64,000 nt of DNA from Marinomonas piezotolerans (GCF_003362755.1 NZ_QKRA01000005.1:124001-188000), one strand, 5' to 3'. Shown: positions 12,628-21,705, counted from the stretch's first letter. Made by a program: numbers and translations. Notes: a model not told the origin generated them from the letters alone.

Positions 12628-14550
12628 CTATTGGGATTTGCGCACACGTAGGTACCATTCTGAAAGCAAACGAACCTGTTTCTCTGTGTAGCCACGTTCA
12701 ACCATTCGCTTCACAAATTCATTGTGCTTACGCTGGTCTTCGCTTGAAGATTTTGCACTGAACGAAATCACAGGTAATAGATCCTCTGTGTTAGAGAACA
12801 TCTTACGCTCAATAACAACGCGCAATTTTTCATAACTCAACCAGCTAGGGTTCTGGCCTGCATTATTTGCTCGCGCACGCAGTACAAAGTTCACCACTTC
12901 GTTACGGAAATCTTTAGGGTTGCTAATGCCTGCCGGCTTCTCAATCTTCTCTAACTCGTCATTAATCGCAGATCGATCCAAAATATCCCCTGTCTCTGGA
13001 TCGCGGTACTCTTGATCTTGAATCCAGAAATCAGCATAAGTGACATAACGATCGAAAATGTTTTGCCCATATTCAGAATAGGACTCTAGGTAGGCGGTCT
13101 GAATTTCTTTGCCGATAAACTCAATGTATCGTGGTGCAATAAACTCTTTCAGTGCACGTAAATATCGGTCATGACGTTCTTGATCGAATTGCTCTTGCTC
13201 AATTTGTTGCTCTAATACGTACATCAAGTGCACTGGGTTTGCTGCAACTTCAGTTGGGTCAAAGTTAAACACTCGAGACAAAATTTTGAATGCAAAGCGA
13301 GTCGACAATCCGTCCATCCCTTCATTGACACCAGCAGCATCTTTGTACTCTTGCAATGACTTGGCTTTTGGGTCGACATCTTTCAATGATTCGCCATCGT
13401 AAATACGCATCTTTGAAAAAACACTCGAGTTCTCAGGCTCTTTAATGCGAGATAGCACCGTAAACTGAGCCAACATTTTTAGGGTATCTGGGGCACACGG
13501 AGCATGATTAAGCGAAGAATGTTCGAGTAGTTTTTTATAGATACTCATTTCCTCTGTTACGCGAAGGCAGTACGGCACTTTCACGGTGTAGACTCGATCT
13601 ATAAATGCTTCGTTGGTCTTATTATTTTTAAACGCCTGCCACTCAGATTCGTTTGAGTGCGCTAAAATGATGCCATCAAACGGAATACTACCTAGCCCTT
13701 CGGTACCATTAAAATTCCCTTCCTGAGTGGCTGTTAGCAATGGGTGCAACACCTTAATCGGTGCTTTAAACATCTCCACAAACTCCATGATGCCGCGATT
13801 ACCGCGACACAAGCCGCCGGAATAGCTGTAAGCGTCCGCATCGTTCTGTTCAAAAAACTCTAGCTTTCGAATATCGACTTTACCCACTAACGCAGAAATG
13901 TCTTGGTTGTTTTCATCACCTGGTTCTGTTTTAGATATGGCAATTTGCTTAATAGCAGAGGGATACACTTTCACAACACGAAACTGCTGAATGTCACCGC
14001 CAAATTCCTTCAGACGCTTAGACGCCCAAGGCGACATGACGCTCTTCAAGTAGCGTTTTGGAATGCCGTATTCTTCTTGAAGAATGTCACCGTCTTCATT
14101 GACATCAAACAACGACAGCGGTGATTCAAACACGGGCGACCCTTTGATCGCGTAAAAAGGTACAGATTGCATTAGCTCTTTGAGCTTCTCGGCGAGGGAG
14201 GACTTACCGCCCCCCACAGGCCCTAGGAGATAAAGAACCTGCTTGGACTCCTCTAAACCTTGAGCCGCATGCGTAAGAAACGAAACAATACGCTCTATTG
14301 CCTCCTCCATTCCGTAAAAATGCTCAAACGACGGATATCGCTTGATCACCTTATTTGAAAAGATACGGCTACTACGTGAATCTTTCGACGTGTCCACCAC
14401 AATTGGCTCTCCAATTGCAGTCAATAGTCGCTCAGGCGCCGAAGCATAGGCAGTAGGATTGGACTTACACAGAGTCAAATACTCGTCGAGTGACATTTCT
14501 TCTTCTTGTTGCGCATCAAAACGAGACTGGACATGATCAAAAATACTCAT
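12628..14550 (-). CDS. yeaG: PrkA family serine protein kinase (YeaG)
   Basis: The 640-residue product has an N-terminal AAA-type ATPase domain with Walker A GPVGGGKSS at residues 110-118, Walker B-like FDGIILAHSNE, and the C-terminal PrkA kinase-related domain. AAGGGGAT lies upstream of the ATG at 14550. It is the first gene of a three-gene operon with yeaH and spoVR. In E. coli the equivalent yeaGH genes respond to nitrogen starvation and general stress. Its own promoter should lie in the 529-bp gap upstream. Confidence 0.95.
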   Translation of the reverse strand: MSIFDHVQSRFDAQQEEEMSLDEYLTLCKSNPTAYASAPERLLTAIGEPIVVDTSKDSRSSRIFSNKVIKRYPSFEHFYGMEEAIERIVSFLTHAAQGLEESKQVLYLLGPVGGGKSSLAEKLKELMQSVPFYAIKGSPVFESPLSLFDVNEDGDILQEEYGIPKRYLKSVMSPWASKRLKEFGGDIQQFRVVKVYPSAIKQIAISKTEPGDENNQDISALVGKVDIRKLEFFEQNDADAYSYSGGLCRGNRGIMEFVEMFKAPIKVLHPLLTATQEGNFNGTEGLGSIPFDGIILAHSNESEWQAFKNNKTNEAFIDRVYTVKVPYCLRVTEEMSIYKKLLEHSSLNHAPCAPDTLKMLAQFTVLSRIKEPENSSVFSKMRIYDGESLKDVDPKAKSLQEYKDAAGVNEGMDGLSTRFAFKILSRVFNFDPTEVAANPVHLMYVLEQQIEQEQFDQERHDRYLRALKEFIAPRYIEFIGKEIQTAYLESYSEYGQNIFDRYVTYADFWIQDQEYRDPETGDILDRSAINDELEKIEKPAGISNPKDFRNEVVNFVLRARANNAGQNPSWLSYEKLRVVIERKMFSNTEDLLPVISFSAKSSSEDQRKHNEFVKRMVERGYTEKQVRLLSEWYLRVRKSQ

Positions 14551-14954
14551 CGCGGCATCCCCTTATTTCGTATATGGGCTCGTGCACATCGCAACGGTTA
14601 CCCAAAAAATCTAACTGGGCTCTTAGGTAAAAAGAGCACTAGAAAATCAGCGAAGATACGTTAGGTTTAGCATAGTCTGACGACTACTCAAGGAAGAAAT
14701 ACGAGGTTTTACAATTATAATTTCCCCTTAAAACAAAGTGATATGATTTTAAGTAACTGAAAACTAAGCATTTCAAAACACAGTTAAAGAGATTAAGGAA
14801 TTTATAAGACGCGTCTAGCTAACAAACCTTCACACACCTTAGTACTTTCGCTACAAAAAATACGTCGATCCTGAGATTAACTTCCCTAAACTGGGCAATT
14901 TGTAGTAATTTAACGAAATAATTATTGCAGCATTTCTTCAAACCAACACTCAGA

Positions 14955-14972
14955 CTGGAATGCTATTTGCAA
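14955..14972 (+). promoter_or_regulatory. Candidate sigma-54 (RpoN) promoter
   Basis: The sequence CTGGAATGCTATTTGCAA matches the -24/-12 consensus with GG at 14957-14958 and GC at 14969-14970 separated by the canonical ten bases. It matches TGG, the G at the seventh position of the -24 box, and TTGCW. It would start transcription near 14982, giving a leader of about 100 bases before the ATG at 15080. Two -24 positions differ from consensus. Confidence 0.5.
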
Positions 14973-15028
14973 ATGAATCAGGATAAAATCGTTTTAGAAG
15001 CGATTTGAGATGAATCGACATCTGACCG

Positions 15029-15045
15029 TTACAATCATTTTGTAA
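15029..15045 (+). promoter_or_regulatory. Symmetrical operator-like site
   Basis: A perfect 6-bp inverted repeat, TTACAA and TTGTAA, separated by five bases, lies 34 bases upstream of the start codon at 15080 and downstream of the candidate sigma-54 promoter. The geometry suits a dimeric helix-turn-helix repressor, but I cannot name the protein. Confidence 0.35.
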
Positions 15046-15079
15046 GATCATCCCCAATCATCACAATTAAGGTGGCTTA

Positions 15080-17698
15080 ATGGATTTATCAAACTATGTA
15101 AGCGATTTCCCTTTTCTTCAGGACGCTTCCGACAACATCATTCAAGCCCTTGCAGAGCAAGCAGACTTAACGACACTCTCGGCGGGAGAGATGCTCGCAA
15201 GACAATTTGAAGTTGGGCACAATTTGTACTTTGTCTTATCAGGTGAGATATCGATTTCGATCCCTCTTCAGGACTCTGGAAAATCCTATCATGTGGGCTT
15301 AATTAACCAAAAATACGCGCCGATTGGGTGGTCTGCGTTTCGACATCCATCACGCTATGCAACAAGCTTTCAAGCAACCAAATCGACCCAACTTATCTAT
15401 TGGCCAATTCATAAGCTGCAAAAATTATTAGATGCCGAAACAGAGTTTGCTCAAGCATTTCTCTCTTTTGTGTACAAACAATCACTTCCTGTACTGACAA
15501 ACATTCAGAACTTAACGCGACCTTTTTTCGCCAATGAATCGCTTGCTTTCGAAGAGACACGTCCACTAATCAACCCTGAGAAGCAAACACAGACGTTAAA
15601 GGAATCTATCGCTCTACTTGCGAACACGGCGTTTTGCGAAAGCTTTTCACAATCAGAAATTCACGCCATCGCGAAGCATGCAACCATTATTTTGGCGCAT
15701 CAAGGGGACATCTTGTCTCAACAAGATCAGCCCGAAGACGGGCTTTATATCTTAATCAAAGGCAAAGCCATCGTAAGCTATCAAACCGAAGCAGGGGATA
15801 TTTTGACCACGCGCACGATCGCTCGCGAAGGCACCATTCTCGCTTGGTGTACCTCTGATGCGGATCAGCGCAATCGCGCAACCATCATATCTTCTCGTGA
15901 TAGCACGGTATTGTTCATCAAGCGAGAAGACCTCCTTGCGGTTTTCGAACAAATGCCAAAGCTCGCGATCAAATACTGGTATCGCCTCATATGGCTAATC
16001 GGCACGCATCTTGTTTCCGCTCGCATGCGGTACCTTTCTCAAATTGCAGGAGATGAAGTGCTTGCGGTAAATAGCATGATAGAACAAAGCGCTGCGGTAC
16101 TGCCCGTCAGCTCTCCGTTGTATAAAGTAGGAAATTTGCTTAAGCATGCGGTAACCACCGACGAAGCATTTGGCGTGCTTTACAGATGCCTGCATTTTGG
16201 TCAGCGCATAGAGCGAACGGTCGCCGGTATGAGCTTAGACATCCTTAAAGATTTACAGCGGGAAAATGCCTTCTACCGCAAGCTCGCTTCAATTTACGAT
16301 AACGTAAACACTGCACCAGAAGAACTCAGTACAATGGATGTACGTAGACTAGGAACTGAACAATTTAAACAGGCTTTCCAACAGGTTCCGTATATAATAA
16401 AGGGCATGGAGAACTTACCAAAGAAACAAGGTAGCCTCTTCATCTATAACCATTTACTGGGCTCTCACAGTACTCAGCTACCAAACGGCTTCCGCTACTC
16501 CCTCGACGCCCAATTTATCAGTTCAATGATCATTTCACAGCAGTACGGCGTTGCCGCGCAACGTGTTGTTCGACGAAGCAAACAACACGAATATTGGCGT
16601 GACGCGTATTATGAGCGCTTTGGTAATATTTTTGTTGATAGCTGGGGAACGCTAACTCAGGGGACTGCCAGTTATGATGAGTTTATTCATAAAAGCCAAG
16701 CGACGCTGCGTAGCGACACACCACTGATCGTCTCACCCGAAGGCAAAAGCTTCCCCACAAATGAATCGCCTGGCGAACTACTACCTTATGTTTTTGAACT
16801 CGCAGGATCCTTTGACGCCAGTGAAGAACCTTGGATTGTGCCAATCGCGGTTGCTAATTTCGATAAGCGGGCTGATCACAACATCTACAGTGTCGTGATT
16901 AAACCTGCGTTTCGCTTGTCTGAACGTGTCGATATCAATGATAAAGACGCATTATGTACTTTCTTAAAAACATACCAAGAAGAATTTCGTGCTGCGGTAG
17001 AAGAAGCAGAGCAACTTGCTATTGAAGTTAAAAAGTACCCTGTTCTAAGTGGTCAAAAAGGGTGCATATCAAACGTATTGAGTGTCAACCAAATTGATAT
17101 AGAATTTGAGTCAGATGTACGTGAGCTTGAATATCGACTTGCCCATCGATCCTACCAACAACCACCTGTTGCTTTTTATGGTAGTTCTACCATCAAACAA
17201 TGGGAGAATTTCGATGGCATATTTGGTAAGCACAACGCTGTAAACCTTGGTTTTAGTGGTGCTACGATTGAGGCATGCGTCTATTATTTTGAACGCATCG
17301 TACTACCGCACAAACCCCGCGCGATTGTGCTTTATGCAGGTGATAATGATATCGGTAACCAGCATAGCAGCAATAAAGTCATCGCAATGTACGTGGATTT
17401 ACTCGAAAAAATTGATCATCACCTTCCGGGCACCACCGTAGTGCTACTTGGTATCAAACAAAGTCCAACTCGACTGCATATGAAAGAAACGCTAGCCGAC
17501 GCGAACAATATGCTGGAGCAACTTGCACATACACGACCTAATACTCAATTTGTTGATATGAACAGTTTATTGTTAAATGACGATGGGAGCGTGAATGAAA
17601 AGCTGTTTGCGCAAGATCGACTTCATTTAAATACCAAAGGTTATGAAAAATGGAGCGATGCTTTGATAGATAGCGCCACCTGCATTTTTAATCCATAG
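15080..17698 (+). CDS. Two cNMP-binding-like domains + acyltransferase-like domain + SGNH hydrolase fusion
   Basis: An 872-residue protein that I do not recognise as a named family. Domain 1 (about residues 10-130) and domain 2 (about 185-300) resemble cyclic-nucleotide-binding folds, with SRYAT (R92) and NRATI (R266) at the phosphate-cassette position. The usual GE of that cassette is GW (G83-W84) in domain 1 and is missing in domain 2, so the ligand may not be cAMP. Residues about 435-640 resemble PlsC-like glycerolipid acyltransferases: NH at 457-458, SPEGKSF at 552-558 and PIAVANFD. The HX4D spacing is not canonical; an insertion precedes the next Asp, D476. Residues about 695-870 are an SGNH/GDSL hydrolase: GSS (likely nucleophile S703), NLGFSG, GDND (N756) and DRLHL (D846, H849). 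There is no signal peptide or clear membrane helix. The ribosome site AAGGTGG precedes the ATG. A ligand-gated lipid acyl-transfer/esterase protein is inferred. Confidence 0.8.
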   Translation: MDLSNYVSDFPFLQDASDNIIQALAEQADLTTLSAGEMLARQFEVGHNLYFVLSGEISISIPLQDSGKSYHVGLINQKYAPIGWSAFRHPSRYATSFQATKSTQLIYWPIHKLQKLLDAETEFAQAFLSFVYKQSLPVLTNIQNLTRPFFANESLAFEETRPLINPEKQTQTLKESIALLANTAFCESFSQSEIHAIAKHATIILAHQGDILSQQDQPEDGLYILIKGKAIVSYQTEAGDILTTRTIAREGTILAWCTSDADQRNRATIISSRDSTVLFIKREDLLAVFEQMPKLAIKYWYRLIWLIGTHLVSARMRYLSQIAGDEVLAVNSMIEQSAAVLPVSSPLYKVGNLLKHAVTTDEAFGVLYRCLHFGQRIERTVAGMSLDILKDLQRENAFYRKLASIYDNVNTAPEELSTMDVRRLGTEQFKQAFQQVPYIIKGMENLPKKQGSLFIYNHLLGSHSTQLPNGFRYSLDAQFISSMIISQQYGVAAQRVVRRSKQHEYWRDAYYERFGNIFVDSWGTLTQGTASYDEFIHKSQATLRSDTPLIVSPEGKSFPTNESPGELLPYVFELAGSFDASEEPWIVPIAVANFDKRADHNIYSVVIKPAFRLSERVDINDKDALCTFLKTYQEEFRAAVEEAEQLAIEVKKYPVLSGQKGCISNVLSVNQIDIEFESDVRELEYRLAHRSYQQPPVAFYGSSTIKQWENFDGIFGKHNAVNLGFSGATIEACVYYFERIVLPHKPRAIVLYAGDNDIGNQHSSNKVIAMYVDLLEKIDHHLPGTTVVLLGIKQSPTRLHMKETLADANNMLEQLAHTRPNTQFVDMNSLLLNDDGSVNEKLFAQDRLHLNTKGYEKWSDALIDSATCIFNP

Positions 17699-17769
17699 TA
17701 TGGACGGCAGCTCGCCGGACTATTTTTAAGAATCGGTAATGCTCACAACTTATGACAAGTTTCTCTTGC

Positions 17770-20406
17770 CTATGTTGTGGGCAAATTCCTGTCAAACTTT
17801 AGCGGATCTGCACCAAGATAAATCTCTGCTATTTCCGCCGCGGATTTTGGCCTAGAAAAGTAGTACCCTTGCAAGTACTGACAACCAAATGAACGCAATA
17901 GATCCCATTGCTCCATCGTCTCAACCCCCTCTGCAACGACGTCCATGGACATACTGGTAGCTAAGGCAATGATGGCACGAGCCACATCTCGGTCGTAATC
18001 GTCTGCCGTTATTCCATCAATGAAACTTCGATCAATTTTGAGCGTATTCGCATTTAACTTTTTCAAATATCCCAACGATGTGTAGCCAGAACCGAAGTCG
18101 TCGACCGAAGCCTTAACCCCAAGCGCTAGCAAGCAGTTCAAAACCTCTGTCGCACGATCTGGATTCGCCATAATAGCCGTTTCGGTCAGTTCGACATCAA
18201 TACAATGAGGCAAAAATGGGTATCGTTGAAATAACTCTTCGAAAATTGTAACCAACTCCATACGCGTGATGTGAGACGCCGATATGTTTACCGACACCGT
18301 CATCAATGGTAACCCCATTTCTTTCCAGATTTTTTGCTGGTACGCAACAGCATTAATGACCCAACGGTCCAACTCAAGGATAATGTTCGACTCTTCGGCA
18401 ATAGAAATGAAACTATCCGGATAAATCAGTCCATGGCGGGGGTGATTCCACCGCACCAACGCTTCTAACCCTGTCACCTGACCTGTTTCAGCATCGATTT
18501 TTGGCTGGTAATGCATGAGCAACTGGTTGCCATCGATTGCATCTCTTAATTCCGACTCTATGCGCATTCGCTCTGGGGTAGAGTCCTTCAAGAAAGAGCG
18601 TTGCCAGAAAACAAAGCATCCTTTGCCTGACTTCTTTGCCTCATACAAAGAAATATCTGCGTAGCGCATTGCCGTCACGAGATCATCAGCATCATCGGGC
18701 AAACTGACTATTCCCATACTAGCGCCAATGTATACTTTATTTGTTAACACCAGAAACATCTTCGTTAACGCTGTGATGATATTTTCACCGATAGCTATTT
18801 TTTCATCTTTCGACAGCACACCACTGACTAAAACGACAAACTCATCTCCCCCTTGGCGAGCAACAAGGTCCGCGTTTGGTACCGTTTCTTTAAGTCGATC
18901 ACCTACTAGACACAATAATCGATCACCAGCGTGATGGCCTAAAGAGTCGTTAACGAATTTGAAACGATCCAGATCAAGATAAAACAATGTGGTGGGGTGC
19001 TGCTTAAGCGTTTTCGAAGAAAGCCTTTGACTTAGAAACTGTTCAAATTGGAATCGATTTGGCAACGAAGTTTGAGCATCAAAATAGGCCATCTGATGTA
19101 ACTGCTCTTGTGCCAGCTTAGACTCGGTAATGTCATTAAAGATGGCAATAAAGTTGGTTATCTTACCTTGAGCATCACGCAGGGCTTCAAGCGACAGCCA
19201 AAGAGTTTTGTCCTGCATCACTGAATTAGTAAAGTAAACTTCGCCAGCCCAATGGCCGTGCTCGATAACATACCGCCAGATATCATGAATAGACATATCA
19301 TGGGTCCAAGCTGTACTCAGACGCCCATCAATTTGATCTGCAAAAACGTCCATATCTAAGGCAAAAATTTCGCCAGCGACCTCGTTAAAGTCAAGGATAT
19401 TACGCTGGCGATCCATCAATACATTGCCCTGCATTGATGATTGAAAAAAGTGAGACGATACTTTCACTAAGTGCTCCGATGTTCTCAGATCAGAAATATC
19501 CTGAATAACACCGAAGATCTGTTCGACTTCGCCATGAACCCCAACCGCTATCCCACCTCGCAAGATAACGTAATAATCTCTACCTTCAATGAGCAATTGA
19601 AGCTCTGCACTAATCGGAGCACCACTTTGTCGACAGTTAGCAAACTTTTTTCGTAATTTTTGACGCTGTTCACCTGATGCCCAGAACATCACACTTTCGA
19701 AAGCACAGACATTAAGCTCGTTAGGGATCCCTAAAAGACTGATCAATTCATTTGAAAAATGAAAGTGATTGCTTTCTAAATCTAGCGACCATTCACCCAT
19801 CTTAGCTAACTCATGGGCACTTCGAAGCTCATTTTGTATCACTTCAATAGAACGCTTAGTTCGCTTCTCTTCGGTAATGTCCATGACCGTCCAAAGTCGG
19901 CCGATTAGCGTATCTTTGCGAATTCGGGGACGCACGTCATAGCGAATCCAACGCCCATCTTTGAGTAGCAACTCACCATCAAATGCAGAGAGATGAACAT
20001 GGCTTTGGTTGAGAAAATTAAGAAAATTTTGAGGCTGTTCAAGATGCTGGCTCAGTACATTAAAAAAACCTGATATGGACATTTCGCCGCCATAAGATTC
20101 AGGTAATTGCCAAATAGAGCCAAATACTTGGTTGTATATTAGATTATTATTTTCAAAATCAACCAGCAGTAATCCTTCAGCTGCAGAGAAAAACGTTTCT
20201 TCAAATAATTCAAAATGAGAAATGGCGAAACCATCACGCTCTTGAATTACATCAGACGCTAGATCGACGGAACGCTCAAGTAGAAGTATCTCATCATCTT
20301 TTTCTTCAATGAGCGCCGTTAATTCCTCAGCGAACTCCGATACTTTTTTCGGCCTATCCTGCTCCGGAAAGTGCTTTTGGAGCAGCTCTTCTACTTTCTT
20401 GTGCAT
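17770..20406 (-). CDS. PAS-GGDEF-EAL sensor, likely c-di-GMP phosphodiesterase/cyclase
   Basis: An 878-residue cytosolic signalling protein. A short N-terminal coiled coil (about residues 20-58) is followed by three PAS-like regions (about 65-180, 195-310, 315-430). A GGDEF domain comes next (intact GGDEF at 519-523), then an EAL domain (EAL at 648-650, DDFGSGYTSL at 769-778, QGYYFSRP near the end). Both catalytic signatures are intact, so cyclase, phosphodiesterase or both are possible. The inhibitory RxxD site is absent: the position before the GGDEF motif reads PNAD, so product inhibition of the cyclase is not expected. No membrane segment is visible, so the signal is probably cytoplasmic. 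The gene is convergent with the multidomain gene at 15080. Confidence 0.93.
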   Translation of the reverse strand: MHKKVEELLQKHFPEQDRPKKVSEFAEELTALIEEKDDEILLLERSVDLASDVIQERDGFAISHFELFEETFFSAAEGLLLVDFENNNLIYNQVFGSIWQLPESYGGEMSISGFFNVLSQHLEQPQNFLNFLNQSHVHLSAFDGELLLKDGRWIRYDVRPRIRKDTLIGRLWTVMDITEEKRTKRSIEVIQNELRSAHELAKMGEWSLDLESNHFHFSNELISLLGIPNELNVCAFESVMFWASGEQRQKLRKKFANCRQSGAPISAELQLLIEGRDYYVILRGGIAVGVHGEVEQIFGVIQDISDLRTSEHLVKVSSHFFQSSMQGNVLMDRQRNILDFNEVAGEIFALDMDVFADQIDGRLSTAWTHDMSIHDIWRYVIEHGHWAGEVYFTNSVMQDKTLWLSLEALRDAQGKITNFIAIFNDITESKLAQEQLHQMAYFDAQTSLPNRFQFEQFLSQRLSSKTLKQHPTTLFYLDLDRFKFVNDSLGHHAGDRLLCLVGDRLKETVPNADLVARQGGDEFVVLVSGVLSKDEKIAIGENIITALTKMFLVLTNKVYIGASMGIVSLPDDADDLVTAMRYADISLYEAKKSGKGCFVFWQRSFLKDSTPERMRIESELRDAIDGNQLLMHYQPKIDAETGQVTGLEALVRWNHPRHGLIYPDSFISIAEESNIILELDRWVINAVAYQQKIWKEMGLPLMTVSVNISASHITRMELVTIFEELFQRYPFLPHCIDVELTETAIMANPDRATEVLNCLLALGVKASVDDFGSGYTSLGYLKKLNANTLKIDRSFIDGITADDYDRDVARAIIALATSMSMDVVAEGVETMEQWDLLRSFGCQYLQGYYFSRPKSAAEIAEIYLGADPLKFDRNLPTT

Positions 20407-20581
20407 AGCGCCCTCAAACAGCTGACTGAACCTGAGTACGACAATCGTCAGGGACGAATATGCTAATTAAATTTGTAAAGAAATTCTAATATTATTCGAA
20501 GTATTTCTGGTTTTATTTATTGACTCAATAATAAAAAAGCGTCAGCATTATCCAATCAATAATCAAGACTTTTAGAGAATT

Positions 20582-20665
20582 ATGTCCCTAGTGATTTTTT
20601 CATTAAAACGTAACGGCGATAAACGTAAGCTGAAAAAGCTTTGCGGCGCTGGCGTGTGGATGTAA
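20582..20665 (+). CDS. Putative lysine-rich 27-residue leader peptide upstream of dapA
   Basis: An ATG-initiated mini-ORF of 27 codons ends about 90 bases before dapA. Five lysines and three arginines fall in the stretch from residue 9 to 19, and the peptide ends VWM. A weak AGAGA lies 3 bases upstream. Codons for the pathway end-product, placed before a strong hairpin, are what an amino-acid attenuator would have. The ORF could equally be chance, and no U-tract follows the hairpin. Confidence 0.25.
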   Translation: MSLVIFSLKRNGDKRKLKKLCGAGVWM

Positions 20666-20684
20666 TTAACTCAAGAATTCCCCG

Positions 20685-20728
20685 GCAGCATGTTCGCTGA
20701 CGGGTACCCGCTCAGACTTTCATGCTGC
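20685..20728 (+). promoter_or_regulatory. Nested hairpin in the dapA 5' leader
   Basis: GCAGCATG at 20685-20692 pairs perfectly with CATGCTGC at 20721-20728. The enclosed loop contains a second stem, CTGA-CGGG/CCCG-TCAG, around the palindrome CGGGTACCCG (20701-20710), with one bulged base. The structure ends about 13 bases before the AGAGGT ribosome site of dapA. It could control transcription or translation of dapA, or protect the mRNA 5' end. Confidence 0.5.
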
Positions 20729-20752
20729 TAATAATAAATAAGAGGTAGCAGT

Positions 20753-21625
20753 ATGTTTCACGGCGCGATCACAGCACTTATCACACCCTTTCAAAACAAC
20801 CAGTTAGACGAAGATGCCCTGCGTCGTATTGTTCGTTGGCAGGTAGATTCTGGTATCGATGGTCTTATCCCGGTAGGCACAACTGGTGAAACACCGACAT
20901 TAAGCGCTAAAGAACACAAACGCGTCATTGAAATTACAGTAGAAGAAACCAATAGAGCTGTACCTGTTATTGCCGGCGCAGGCTCCAACAACCCGATCGA
21001 GGCGGTCGGATATTCTCGCTACGCATCGGAAGCTGGGGCTGATGCAACACTACATGTAGCAGGGTACTATAATCGACCTAATCAGCGCGGCATTTATGAA
21101 CACTTTAAATATGTACACGACAATACAGATTTGCCAATCGTTGTTTACAATATTCCTCCACGAGCAGTCGTAGGCGTCGATGTTTCCACCTTAGCGGAGC
21201 TGGCAAAACTACCAAGGATTGTGGGTGTTAAAGACGCAACAGGCGACTTAACACGCCCCATTCGCGAGCGAGCACTTATAAACAAACCTTTCTGTTATCT
21301 AAGTGGTGATGATGTAACGAGTGTTGCTTATAATGTGGGCGGCGGCAATGGTTGCATATCTGTGTCAGCAAACATTGCACCGAAACAAATCGTTGAGCTT
21401 CATCGCCTCTGCCGTGAAGGTAAATTTGCAGAAGCAATGGCATTGCAGGATCGATTGTTTGCGCTGCATGCTGCGTTATTTATTGAACCGAACCCTACTG
21501 GAGCAAAATACGCCATGTCGCTACTTGGGCTCTGTTCCGAAGAATGCCGTCTACCAATGATGCCACTAGAGGATAATACCAAAGCAGCGATACGTTCTGC
21601 GATGGAAGCACTAGAGCTGCTTTAA
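20753..21625 (+). CDS. dapA: 4-hydroxy-tetrahydrodipicolinate synthase
   Basis: DapA condenses pyruvate with aspartate semialdehyde in the first committed step to diaminopimelate and lysine. The 290-residue class I aldolase-type protein has the Schiff-base lysine K160 (GVKDATGD), Tyr132 (VVYNIPPR) and the GTTGE motif with T43/T44. AGAGGTAGCAGT precedes the ATG. The gene stands alone, with its own structured leader, and is closed by a bidirectional terminator; bamC, which often follows dapA, is not here. Confidence 0.96.
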   Translation: MFHGAITALITPFQNNQLDEDALRRIVRWQVDSGIDGLIPVGTTGETPTLSAKEHKRVIEITVEETNRAVPVIAGAGSNNPIEAVGYSRYASEAGADATLHVAGYYNRPNQRGIYEHFKYVHDNTDLPIVVYNIPPRAVVGVDVSTLAELAKLPRIVGVKDATGDLTRPIRERALINKPFCYLSGDDVTSVAYNVGGGNGCISVSANIAPKQIVELHRLCREGKFAEAMALQDRLFALHAALFIEPNPTGAKYAMSLLGLCSEECRLPMMPLEDNTKAAIRSAMEALELL

Positions 21626-21644
21626 CCTACATCATTATTAGACG

Positions 21645-21674
21645 AAAATGGCAGTCTAAAGACTGCCATTTTTT
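21645..21674. terminator. Bidirectional intrinsic terminator between dapA and nadE
   Basis: AAAATGGCAGTC pairs with GACTGCCATTTT across a TAAA loop, a 12-bp uninterrupted stem followed by further Ts on the plus strand and flanked by As that give a U-run on the minus strand. It serves both converging genes. Confidence 0.9.
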
Positions 21675-21705
21675 GTGTATTTCACATATTTAACAAAGAG
21701 ATAAC

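Larger units (their letters stand above)
14551..15079. other. 529-bp AT-rich divergent intergenic region
   Basis: This gap separates prkA (minus) from the 872-residue multidomain gene (plus). It contains no credible gene or tRNA. On the plus strand it holds a sigma-54-like element at 14955-14972, an inverted repeat (AAATCG at 14986-14991 with CGATTT at 15001-15006) and a symmetrical TTACAA-N5-TTGTAA at 15029-15045. On the minus strand, near 14585-14600, there is a weak sigma-54-like element with off-by-one spacing ahead of prkA. The remainder is featureless to my eye. Confidence 0.7.
20407..20752. other. 346-bp divergent region upstream of dapA
   Basis: The region lies between the GGDEF-EAL gene (minus) and dapA (plus). 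It contains a possible -35 TTGACT at 20520-20525, a 27-codon lysine-rich mini-ORF at 20582-20665, a small hairpin within it (AAGCT/AGCTT, 20627-20641), and a nested hairpin at 20685-20728. No lysine-riboswitch signature is recognisable. I see nothing else in it. Confidence 0.6.

Noticed and set aside
14585..14600. Sigma-54 promoter ahead of prkA on the minus strand
   Set aside because: TGGG and TTGC elements are present, but their spacing is one base short of the canonical distance; only a weak candidate.
20407..20752. Lysine riboswitch ahead of dapA
   Set aside because: The conserved lysine-riboswitch core is not recognisable; only short hairpins are seen.
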